Positions 7,523 to 14,412 of a stretch of DNA of 47,348 nucleotides are shown piece by piece (the stretch's first letter is position 1; each line of letters starts with the position of its first letter). Source of the DNA: Thiotrichaceae bacterium (lineage in GTDB: Bacteria > Pseudomonadota > Gammaproteobacteria > Beggiatoales > Beggiatoaceae); the NCBI GenBank assembly GCA_011391085.1, contig JAABRD010000039.1, positions 1 to 47,348 on the forward strand. The letters are read 5' to 3'. A program made the position numbers and the translations under genes. Under the pieces are notes generated by a model. The model was not told the origin of the DNA and searched no databases. It saw nothing but the letters and a program-made list of their open reading frames with translations.

Positions 7523-8149
7523 TTATCGTTGTTGCCACTCCCCCTTTTTATTCTGATACCACCATCCCGCAGAAGCACGGCTAATCCAGCGGGTGGCAAA
7601 GGTGGCCCGAATGTCTGCTTCCCATTCAGGATGACCGTTGGCGGTGGCTATTTCACGGTATAATGCTAACCGTTCTTGGTTCTCTTCAGCAACTAGCTGT
7701 TTCACCTGAGTACGTGATTTTAACGGCACTTTGTTGGGGTCACGTAACGTAATCAAGGCGTCATTGGTTAACCCTATGGCACCACTTTCATAATGAGGCA
7801 ATAACTTCTGATGCCGTTTTGTCATGTTGGCGGTCAACGCCGCAATAGCCGGGCTGGAAATGTCTAAATCGGCGCCTGCATACGCGGGTGACACCATGAA
7901 ATTGATTAGGTTTTCAGCCCATTGTGAAGAAGGTGATAGCCAAGATTTTTGGTCTGTTCCAGCCGGTTTCTCTTCCGCCGGTTTCGAAGGGGTCTCTGAT
8001 TCAGGTTTGGATTCATTGCCATACACTTGGTTTACAATTCGATCCGCAGCTTCCTGGGCCGCCGCGGCTGGGAAATAGACGTTGATGGTTACACATGCGC
8101 TGAAAAATAGGGTAACTAGGGTTAGGGTGGAAATACGAAAAATGGGCAT
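7523..8149 (-). CDS. YdbL-like DUF1318 lipoprotein
   Basis: A 208-residue protein. A type II signal peptide ends in the lipobox FSAC (Cys19), followed by the DUF1318 signature VTINVYFPAAAAQEAADRI. The C-terminal half (NQERLALYREIATANGHPEW, then SAGWWYQNKKGEW) resembles E. coli YdbL. In E. coli YdbL assists YdbH and the lipoprotein YnbE, which together form an intermembrane lipid-transport bridge. Here the gene follows a YdbH-like gene on the same strand, which supports the assignment. The ribosome binding site AAGGAGG lies six bases before the ATG. Unlike E. coli YdbL, this one appears to be a lipoprotein with a Pro/Glu-rich linker (residues about 45-75). Confidence 0.8.
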   Translation of the reverse strand: MPIFRISTLTLVTLFFSACVTINVYFPAAAAQEAADRIVNQVYGNESKPESETPSKPAEEKPAGTDQKSWLSPSSQWAENLINFMVSPAYAGADLDISSPAIAALTANMTKRHQKLLPHYESGAIGLTNDALITLRDPNKVPLKSRTQVKQLVAEENQERLALYREIATANGHPEWEADIRATFATRWISRASAGWWYQNKKGEWQQR

Positions 8150-8194
8150 AGTTTAGCCTCCTTATTTTGGAATGAAAATAAATTATAGCCTTTC

Positions 8195-8299
8195 GGTGGA
8201 TACGCGCAGCGAAATCCACCCTACGAACTACGAACTGACTTATAATATATTTGGTTAATTAGTTAATTAGTAGGGTGGATTTCGCTGCGCGTATCCACC
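8195..8299. repeat. Inverted repeat, GGTGGATACGCGCAGCG family C
   Basis: Perfect 30-bp arms (8195-8224 and 8270-8299) with GGTGGATACGC at both outer ends and GTAGGGTGGAT at the inner ends, separated by 45 AT-rich bases. It fills the gap between the YdbH-like and YdbL-like genes. A related palindrome is nested in the MITE at 1019-1175. A piece of the AGGACTTACGC repeat follows at 8313-8330. Confidence 0.85.
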
Positions 8300-8332
8300 A
8301 ATATCCTTACCTCAATTGGCGTAAGTCCTGAC

Positions 8333-10501
8333 TTATTTCACCACCGGTGTTTTAACCTGGGAAATTCGTTTGAGACGATTTAGTAATTCTTCCCAATCGA
8401 CTTTTAGATTATATCCAATGACATCAATTCTTGGCAAGCCTCCGCCTTTGACAATGTAATAACCAGTGGCCGCCGTGGCCGCCCCGCGCATTTGGCAAAT
8501 GCCGTTTTGAAACACACAGCCCCAGCCAATTTGGTCATAAGAGAAGTTTTCAAAGACGCGCAAGACGCTTTGGGAAAGGGCATTGACGACGCCACCGCTA
8601 CCACCTAAATTAGACAGGTTGTTAATCGCTTGTTGGCTAATTTTTTTGGGCAACGTGTTGTCCTTGGGAGTGGCAAAATAGGCGTCAAAGGAGACCGGTT
8701 GCCAATTGATTAGGTGTAATTTATGTACATAACCAGATAATTGCCCTTGAATGTCGCCAAACTCGGTCACTTTGGTTAACGTTTTCAGGTTGAATTTATC
8801 AATGTCAATGTCTGCTTGCAAATCTGACACCGTATCAAAGAGAAGCGTTAATTTGGGCACGGTCACTTCGCCCTCAAACACTTGAAGTTTTAAATTGCCT
8901 TTGAGGTTTAACTGTTTGTTATGATAGACAATGGGTGGAATCTCTCCAGAAATTTGTCCATTTAAAGTAGGTCCTCCTAACGTGGTACTGAGAGAGTGTA
9001 GCGAAATCGGTTGTAATTTGCCACGTAATTCCCACTTCATGTCTTCCTTTCCCAAATTCTCTAAATCAAATTTCTCTAAAACAATGGCGCCGTCCAGAAA
9101 GGGTTGTGACCACGGGGCTAAGAGGCGCAGACGAGGACCTGAAAAATTGGCTTGCAATTGACTGGCCCCTAACTTTACTTTTGACATGACATAAGCACCC
9201 GACCAGCGTAATTGAGAAGGTAACTCGGTGCGCTGACTATGCCAGTGAATGTTACCGTTTAAGTCTTTCCAACCATAGCTTTGGTCTTTTGCAGCAATAC
9301 TCAGATGATACAGATTGGCTACCACCGCATGAGTCTCGTTATCCCAGTCCCAGCGGCCATCTAGCATTCCAGACCACTCGTGATTTTCACCCAGCCAGGC
9401 TTGTAAGTAATGGGTATAAAAGGCTTTTAAGGGACTTTGACGCAGTTCGAGTGTCAAGTGATTGACCGCAACTTTGTCACCCAAGGTCACGTCACCAAAA
9501 CCTTGCAATCGAATGACTTGGGGATGCGTATAAGCATACGAGTGAATCTGTAATTGTGACGGTTGCCAAGTCAAGTCAATGGCCACCGTCACGGGTGAAT
9601 GGTCGCCGACAGTGGCATAAATCGGGTCACTGTAAATGTCTCCACTGGTGAGAGAGAGAGTGCTGGTGATATGCCATTCGCTAACTTTTTGGCTGTCCGT
9701 CGCAGGTGCAAGTGGAACTGGATTGGCCTCTGTTTTGGCTACGGTGGATTTCGTTTTACTCTTAATAGATGCCGGTGCCTTCGGCGGCGTCTTCCCTTTG
9801 GAGTTATCCAAAGAGGTTTGACGGGCTTGAAGGGTCAACTTCGCGGTCACATTTTCGCCGGCTTGAGACCCAGCACTGTTGGCATATTTTAAGCCAGTCG
9901 TCTCGCCTTCTAACTGCACTTGTTGAAGAGTGTCTTGACCAGCTAAAGTGATTTTTAAGAGATTGATGTTCCCACCCAAACTGACAGTAGGTAACTCGAT
10001 AAAAGTGGCTATTGAGGTTAACCATTTTTCTAAATCGATACTTTTCAATTGTAACTCCGCTTGCCAACCTTTGGCAGTAGATTTGGCTTGTGCCGTGATG
10101 TGTCCACCTGCGAAAGTCCATTTAGTGATACGGAAGTCGAGATGGTGTTGATTCAACCAGTAAGTAAAAGATAACACCAGCGGAGATTGGTCTAACCAGC
10201 CTTGTTCTATCTGTAATTGCGCCTGTGGACAAGTAATTTGGTCTGCGGTATATTTCACGGACGCGCAGGCGAGACGAAGTTTCTGCAAAGGTTGTTTCAG
10301 GGTAGGCAAAGTCAGGGAGGCTATGTCTAACGTCAAACTCATATTCTTCTCATTGAATCCTTGCCAGTGGACGACGACGCCGTCGGCTTGCCAGCCGGTG
10401 GCAGAGAGAGAACCGAATTGTAGGGTGAGACTGTCTATGGCAAACGCCTGAGTGACCACACTGCACCAGCCGATGATTAGCAAAATGAATTTGTTGTGCA
10501 T
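8333..10501 (-). CDS. YdbH-like AsmA-superfamily intermembrane protein
   Basis: 722 residues from the ATG at 10501, where a signal peptide/anchor begins (MHNKFILLIIGWC, ending AFA). The open frame extends 68 codons further upstream, but that part is translation of an intergenic palindrome and is rejected. The body is the repetitive beta-strand pattern of AsmA/TamB/VPS13-like lipid-transfer proteins. The C-terminus has the YdbH signature: TLLFDTVSDLQADIDID, then GQLSGYVHKL, GYYIVKGGGLPRIDVIGYN and VDWEELLNRL. YdbH is one of three paralogous bridges (with TamB and YhdP) that carry phospholipid to the outer membrane. A basic/Ala/Pro/Lys linker at about 245-285 looks like an insertion. Confidence 0.82.
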   Translation of the reverse strand: MHNKFILLIIGWCSVVTQAFAIDSLTLQFGSLSATGWQADGVVVHWQGFNEKNMSLTLDIASLTLPTLKQPLQKLRLACASVKYTADQITCPQAQLQIEQGWLDQSPLVLSFTYWLNQHHLDFRITKWTFAGGHITAQAKSTAKGWQAELQLKSIDLEKWLTSIATFIELPTVSLGGNINLLKITLAGQDTLQQVQLEGETTGLKYANSAGSQAGENVTAKLTLQARQTSLDNSKGKTPPKAPASIKSKTKSTVAKTEANPVPLAPATDSQKVSEWHITSTLSLTSGDIYSDPIYATVGDHSPVTVAIDLTWQPSQLQIHSYAYTHPQVIRLQGFGDVTLGDKVAVNHLTLELRQSPLKAFYTHYLQAWLGENHEWSGMLDGRWDWDNETHAVVANLYHLSIAAKDQSYGWKDLNGNIHWHSQRTELPSQLRWSGAYVMSKVKLGASQLQANFSGPRLRLLAPWSQPFLDGAIVLEKFDLENLGKEDMKWELRGKLQPISLHSLSTTLGGPTLNGQISGEIPPIVYHNKQLNLKGNLKLQVFEGEVTVPKLTLLFDTVSDLQADIDIDKFNLKTLTKVTEFGDIQGQLSGYVHKLHLINWQPVSFDAYFATPKDNTLPKKISQQAINNLSNLGGSGGVVNALSQSVLRVFENFSYDQIGWGCVFQNGICQMRGAATAATGYYIVKGGGLPRIDVIGYNLKVDWEELLNRLKRISQVKTPVVK

Positions 10502-10528
10502 AAGTGAAATGTCTCTGGAAGGGGTAAC

Positions 10529-10760
10529 GTAGGGTGCGTCCCACGCACCATTTTCAGGTAGTGATGCAATCTGGGTGATATTCATAAAGTTGCCCTCACC
10601 CCCGGCCCCTCGGAGAGAGGGCGTGGGGAGACAGGCGGCACCCGTGGTTTTCTCCCCTCTCCCCCTGGGAGAGGGGCCGGGGGAGAGGGTAAACATATCA
10701 CACACATTGTATCACTACCCATTTTCAAAATTGCACGGTGGTGCGTGGGACGCACCCTAC
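10529..10760. repeat. Nested palindromic element (families D and E)
   Basis: Outer 22-bp perfect arms (GTAGGGTGCGTCCCACGC...) at 10529-10550 and 10739-10760 enclose a second inverted repeat (GTAGTGATGCAAT at about 10558, ATTGTATCACTAC at about 10707). That in turn encloses GC-rich CCCTCACCCC / GGGGGAGAGGG arms. One element has evidently inserted into another. It separates sirB2 from the YdbH-like gene and contributes the false N-terminal extension of the latter. Confidence 0.8.
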
Positions 10761-10773
10761 CCATTATTGTCTG

Positions 10774-11148
10774 TTACCATTCCAACGGATTCGCCAACCG
10801 TTTCAAAGCCACCGTGACCATGTAAGAAAATATGCCCATTGCCCCTAACCAAGCCGTGACCCGAATCGTTTTGGTCTTGCCGCGCCGGAGTGCGATGTTA
10901 CCCAAGATGATATATAGCAACAGTCCAAAAAATTTGGCCGTTAGCCAACCGTCTGTGAGAGGGTATTGATGCAGATGGTAAGCTAAAGTGATGCCACTGG
11001 CTAATAAGACCGTGTCAATCAGATGAGGGGCAATTTTGACCCACCATTTTTGTAACCACGGGCTGTTTTGCATCATCCACAGGCCGCGGAAGAAAAAGGA
11101 GGTAAAGGTCAGGATAACACAGAATTGATGAAGTTCTTTGATGGTCAT
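10774..11148 (-). CDS. SirB2 family membrane protein
   Basis: A 124-residue protein with four predicted membrane helices: residues about 7-27, 40-60, 70-90 and 96-118. It matches the SirB2 pattern: MTIKELHQFCVILTFTSFFF, then PHLIDTVLLASGITLAY and LTAKFFGLLLYIILGNIALR. SirB2 proteins are small inner-membrane proteins of unknown biochemical function, named for an effect on Salmonella invasion-gene expression. The ATG at 11148 is preferred over a GTG five codons upstream because AAAGAG is correctly spaced before it. Confidence 0.85.
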   Translation of the reverse strand: MTIKELHQFCVILTFTSFFFRGLWMMQNSPWLQKWWVKIAPHLIDTVLLASGITLAYHLHQYPLTDGWLTAKFFGLLLYIILGNIALRRGKTKTIRVTAWLGAMGIFSYMVTVALKRLANPLEW

Positions 11149-11251
11149 TGTCTCTTTACTCACCAGTTATTTTTAAAGACTACAGCATTATAGAAAGTAA
11201 GGCACCTTACGCACCTCTTTAGTTTGAATCACAAATTGCCACAGATGATAC

Positions 11252-11371
11252 CGATTTCGGGTAGTGATGCAATGTGGGTGATATTCATAAGAGTTGCCCT
11301 CACCCCCGTAGGGAGAGGGGCCGGGGGTGAGGGTAAAAATATCACCCACATTGCATCACTACCCGATTTCG
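11252..11371. repeat. Inverted repeat, GTAGTGATGCAATGTGGG family E
   Basis: 31-bp perfect arms (11252-11282, 11341-11371) enclose a GC-rich CCCTCACCCCC / GGGGGTGAGGG hairpin. The same family is nested in 10529-10760 and recurs at 35672-35783. A palindrome of family F (AGAAACTAAGTTTCT / AGAAACTTAGTTTCT) follows at 11421-11453. Confidence 0.85.
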
Positions 11372-11501
11372 CATGCGTAAGGTAAGAAAGTAAGTTTCTT
11401 TGGGATGATAGTAACACTACAGAAACTAAGTTTCTTAAAGAAACTTAGTTTCTCACAACCGCTTTATTTGGAACAATATTGCACAAATTTTTCAATTACC
11501 C

Positions 11502-11530
11502 TTGACAAATGTCATTGGGCAAGCTACATA
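11502..11530 (+). promoter_or_regulatory. Sigma-70-type promoter for the PAS protein
   Basis: A perfect -35 TTGACA (11502-11507), a 17-bp spacer and a -10 TACATA (11525-11530, followed by AT). It would give a leader of about 80 nt before the ATG at 11621. Confidence 0.55.
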
Positions 11531-11620
11531 ATTAAGTATCTGAATAGAAAAAATTCGATGTATCAGTATATTCATTATCCATTATCCCATTAGCAAGTCC
11601 ATCATAAGGAGTATATTACC

Positions 11621-12091
11621 ATGACAACGCTAGTTCAAAATAAATCAAACGTCCGCAAGGTCACCATGAAGCATCATGATGGCACGCAACGCCTCGTCAC
11701 TGTGACTGACAAAGAGACCCCTTTTCCCAAAGGACATCTGCTGATTTCTCATTCCGATTTGTCAGGAAACATCACTTATGTCAATCGCTGGCTGATCCAC
11801 TTATCAGGCTACAAGGAATCCGAACTGGTTGGCAAGCCTCATTATATCTTGCGGCATCCGGATATGCCGGCGGCGGTGTTTAAAGAAATGTGGACCACTA
11901 TCCAAGACGGTCATATTTGGCAAGGGCCTCTCAAGAATTTGCGGAAGGATAATGGTTTTTTTTGGGCCGATATGACCGTGACCCCCAGTACCCGTAAGGG
12001 CAAACCCATTGGTTATGTGTCAGTCTATCATGAGTTGGACCGTAGCGAAATCGAGGAGTATGAAGAACGGTATGTCGAGGAAGTCGTGTAA
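11621..12091 (+). CDS. Stand-alone Aer-like PAS domain protein
   Basis: A 156-residue protein made of one PAS domain (residues about 35-140) with the motifs of the aerotaxis receptor Aer family: DLSGNITYVNRWLIHLSGY, HPDMPAAVFKEMWTTI, then WQGPLKNLRKDNGFFWADM. In Aer this domain binds FAD and senses redox or oxygen. Here no output domain is attached, and the C-terminus ends in an acidic helix (EIEEYEERYVEEV) that could dock to a partner. AAGGAG lies 9 bases before the ATG. It converges with pcm. No chemotaxis gene is next to it. Confidence 0.85.
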   Translation: MTTLVQNKSNVRKVTMKHHDGTQRLVTVTDKETPFPKGHLLISHSDLSGNITYVNRWLIHLSGYKESELVGKPHYILRHPDMPAAVFKEMWTTIQDGHIWQGPLKNLRKDNGFFWADMTVTPSTRKGKPIGYVSVYHELDRSEIEEYEERYVEEVV

Positions 12092-12115
12092 CTCCTGCGT
12101 CCGAGTCTGTTAAGC

Positions 12116-12150
12116 GTTGTCAAATCTGGTTCAAATCGAGATTTGACAAC
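12116..12150. terminator. Palindrome between convergent genes
   Basis: TTGTCAAATCT and AGATTTGACAA form an 11-bp stem around 13 nt, between the 3' ends of the PAS gene and pcm. It may serve as a bidirectional terminator. The same sequence family recurs at 28148-28180. Confidence 0.45.
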
Positions 12151-12177
12151 TTTTCAAAAGATTGTCAAACATGGTCG

Positions 12178-12834
12178 TCAAATCTGATCATTCAACGTTT
12201 CCCTCCCCCTCGTCAGCGGCACAAAAGCCACTGGCAACACTTTCCGACTTTGCAGTTGTCCCTCCAAATTCTTTTCTATCAACATCAATGACTGCACTTG
12301 AAAACGTTCCCCCACAGGGATAATCAGCCGTCCCCCATTTTTCAGTTGAGACACGAGAGGAGGAGGAATGTCCATTCCTGCGGCAGTCACAATAATCGCA
12401 TCATAGGGCGCATGTTCCTGCCAGCCCAGATAGCCATCCCCAATTTTCACTTCGATATTTTGATAATCCAAAATTTGAAAACGTGGTTGCGCTTCCTTGC
12501 CAAGGGCTTCAATGATTTCAATGGTATAAACTTGTTTCACTAATTTTGACAGAATCGCGGCTTGATAGCCAGACCCAGTGCCAATTTCTAACACAATGTC
12601 AGTCAGTTCAAGGTCCAACAAATCGGTCATCAAGGCTACGATATAAGGTTGTGAAATGGTTTGACCGTGCCCAATGGAAAGGGGACGATTGTCATAAGCA
12701 CAAGGCTTTTGAGAATCTGGAACAAATTCATGGCGTGGTATTTTTGCCATCGTATCCAGTACGCGCTGACTCAATTCTTCTCTACCCGTTTCGTAGGCAG
12801 TTTGTTTGGCAATGTCTTGAATGGTTCTAATCAT
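12178..12834 (-). CDS. pcm: Protein-L-isoaspartate O-methyltransferase
   Basis: 218 residues. The enzyme uses S-adenosylmethionine to methylate abnormal L-isoaspartyl residues and start their repair in the cytoplasm. Visible motifs are RHEFVPD, YDNRPLSIGHGQTISQPY (substrate loop), VLEIGTGSGYQAAIL (SAM-binding motif I), PYDAIIVTAA (motif II) and NGGRLIIPVG (motif III). The ATG at 12834 is chosen because it has GAGG upstream and matches the usual N-terminus. It overlaps the end of wecG by eight bases, so it is translationally coupled. Confidence 0.93.
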   Translation of the reverse strand: MIRTIQDIAKQTAYETGREELSQRVLDTMAKIPRHEFVPDSQKPCAYDNRPLSIGHGQTISQPYIVALMTDLLDLELTDIVLEIGTGSGYQAAILSKLVKQVYTIEIIEALGKEAQPRFQILDYQNIEVKIGDGYLGWQEHAPYDAIIVTAAGMDIPPPLVSQLKNGGRLIIPVGERFQVQSLMLIEKNLEGQLQSRKVLPVAFVPLTRGRETLNDQI

Positions 12835-13597
12835 GGTATTGACCTCGCCAAGTGCGATAGACAATGACAAAAAATTGCACGTCTTTCAAATAGCGAATGG
12901 CCAACCGACGCGGGTCTTGGAGGAGGCGGTGGAGCCATTCTAAACCGAATTTTTGCATCCACTGCGGTGCCCGCTTCTCGGTGCCAGCGGCAAAGCCAAT
13001 GGAGGCGCCAATGCCTAACAGAACTCCCGTCTTGAGGAGGTGACGATTATCTGCTATCCAATATTCTTGTTTAGGCGAACCCAGTCCGACAAAAATGAGG
13101 TCTGGAGAACATTGGTTAATTTGGTTCACAATGCGTTGACATTCTTGTGAGTCTTTTTCAAAGCCAAAGGGGGGACTGTACCAACCGGCCACTTTGAGAG
13201 TGGGATAAGCCGCGGTCAATTTGGTGGCAGCGATTTCGGCAACCCCTTCGGCGGCGCCTAAGAAATAGACACTTAATCCGACCAGGGCCGCTTCTTTACA
13301 CAAATGGGGGAGAAGATCAGCCCCCGTAATTCGTTCTGGCAAGGGATTACCTAGCCATTTGGAGGCCCATACCACTGGCATTCCGTCGGCCACAATGAGA
13401 CTTGCACCTTGATAGACGGCTTGAAATTTTGGGTCCGTTTGAAGACGCACGATATGGTCCGCATTAGGAGTGACCACGTATTTGGAACAATGTTCACGGG
13501 CAATGGCGATGATTTGTGCTACGGCTTCCTCAAAAGAGAGGTTATCGATTTGGATACCTCCCAATTTGAGGGAAGTGGAGGTGGAGGGTTTGTTCAT
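12827..13597 (-). CDS. WecG/TagA/CpsF family glycosyltransferase
   Basis: 256 residues. Family GT26 enzymes transfer N-acetylmannosaminuronic acid or N-acetylmannosamine to lipid-linked GlcNAc during envelope polysaccharide synthesis. Hallmarks are VVTPNADHIVRLQTDP, LIVADGMPVVWAS, RITGADLLPHLC, PDLIFVGLGSPKQEYWI and GIGASIGFAAGTEKRAPQWM. The start ATG (13597) overlaps the msrQ stop (ATGA) and the stop overlaps pcm, so the three genes form one operon. No other polysaccharide gene is nearby, so the substrate is unknown. Confidence 0.9.
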   Translation of the reverse strand: MNKPSTSTSLKLGGIQIDNLSFEEAVAQIIAIAREHCSKYVVTPNADHIVRLQTDPKFQAVYQGASLIVADGMPVVWASKWLGNPLPERITGADLLPHLCKEAALVGLSVYFLGAAEGVAEIAATKLTAAYPTLKVAGWYSPPFGFEKDSQECQRIVNQINQCSPDLIFVGLGSPKQEYWIADNRHLLKTGVLLGIGASIGFAAGTEKRAPQWMQKFGLEWLHRLLQDPRRLAIRYLKDVQFFVIVYRTWRGQYHD

Positions 13598-14199
13598 GGT
13601 GACTGTGGTTTGTTTAACCAATTTAGCAAAGGTGGATAGCGTAAGAGTAGTAACAAGGTAAGGAGGAATCCATACATCAACGGTTCTCGCACATCCACTT
13701 TACTCATGGCCAGCAACCAAAAGTGTGCCACGCTACCGAGGGCGGTGAGATAAATAAGTTGATGTAATTGTTTCCAACGACGTTTGCCTAGTAAATTTAT
13801 CATGGTCTGGTTAGAAGTCAATGCTAACGTGGTAAGGAATAGGAAACTCAAGCCACCGATGGCAATAGCAGGACGTGTGAAAATATCGGAGAGGATGTCG
13901 GACCATTCAAAAGATTGGTCAAACCAGAGGTAGCAGAGGAGGTGCAAACTGCTATACCCAAATGCCGATAGGCCGAAAGTGCGACGTAAATGATTACTCT
14001 CGGAATCTTGTGCAGGCCATTTCAGCAGGGCGCGTAGAGGTGTCACACAGAGGGTTAGGAGGAGGAAGCGTAAACTCCAGATACCTGTCTCATACAAGAG
14101 GGTAGCTACAGGATCGGCGCCCAAGGAATCGGTGCCCCACTGAAAGGTTAGAATAGTTAGGGGGAGGAGGCAAAGGATGGGGGGGAGGAGGGTTAACAT
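13594..14199 (-). CDS. msrQ: MsrQ heme-binding membrane subunit of the periplasmic methionine sulfoxide reductase
   Basis: 201 residues with about five to six membrane helices and the MsrQ/YedZ pattern: WSLRFLLLTLCVTPLRALL, then RRTFGLSAFGYSSLHLLCYL (heme-ligand His), KRRWKQLHQLIYL and GSVAHFWLLAMSKVD. MsrQ passes electrons from the quinone pool to the molybdopterin enzyme MsrP, which repairs oxidised methionine in envelope proteins. No msrP lies upstream here: the 14200-14412 gap is repeats only. Its partner must be elsewhere or absent. Confidence 0.88.
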   Translation of the reverse strand: MLTLLPPILCLLPLTILTFQWGTDSLGADPVATLLYETGIWSLRFLLLTLCVTPLRALLKWPAQDSESNHLRRTFGLSAFGYSSLHLLCYLWFDQSFEWSDILSDIFTRPAIAIGGLSFLFLTTLALTSNQTMINLLGKRRWKQLHQLIYLTALGSVAHFWLLAMSKVDVREPLMYGFLLTLLLLLRYPPLLNWLNKPQSP

Positions 14200-14239
14200 G
14201 GTTTAATGGACAATCAATAAGTAGTGAAGAAGACGGCCT

Positions 14240-14400
14240 GTCTTTATTTACTAAACCGCAGTCAGGACTGGCAGTTCTTTAAGGACTGCCAGTCCTTACC
14301 TATCACCCATATTATATCACTACCCCAGAAATTAAGTTTCTGGAAGAATGCGGTTAAGAAACTAAGTTTCTCTGAAGAAACTTAGTTTCTACGTTTCTAC
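14240..14400. repeat. Mixed short palindromes upstream of msrQ
   Basis: Contains GGACTGGCAGT / ACTGCCAGTCC arms (about 14256-14296), a TATCACCC...ATCACTACCCC piece of family E, and a family F palindrome AGAAACTAAGTTTCT / AGAAACTTAGTTTCT (14358-14390). Nothing coding was seen. Confidence 0.7.
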
Positions 14401-14412
14401 TGAAAGGAGTGA

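Noticed and set aside
10502-10705. 68-codon N-terminal extension of the YdbH-like protein (SPGPSPRGRGE-type sequence)
   Set aside because: It is the translation of the nested palindrome at 10529-10760; a signal peptide and normal start begin at 10501.
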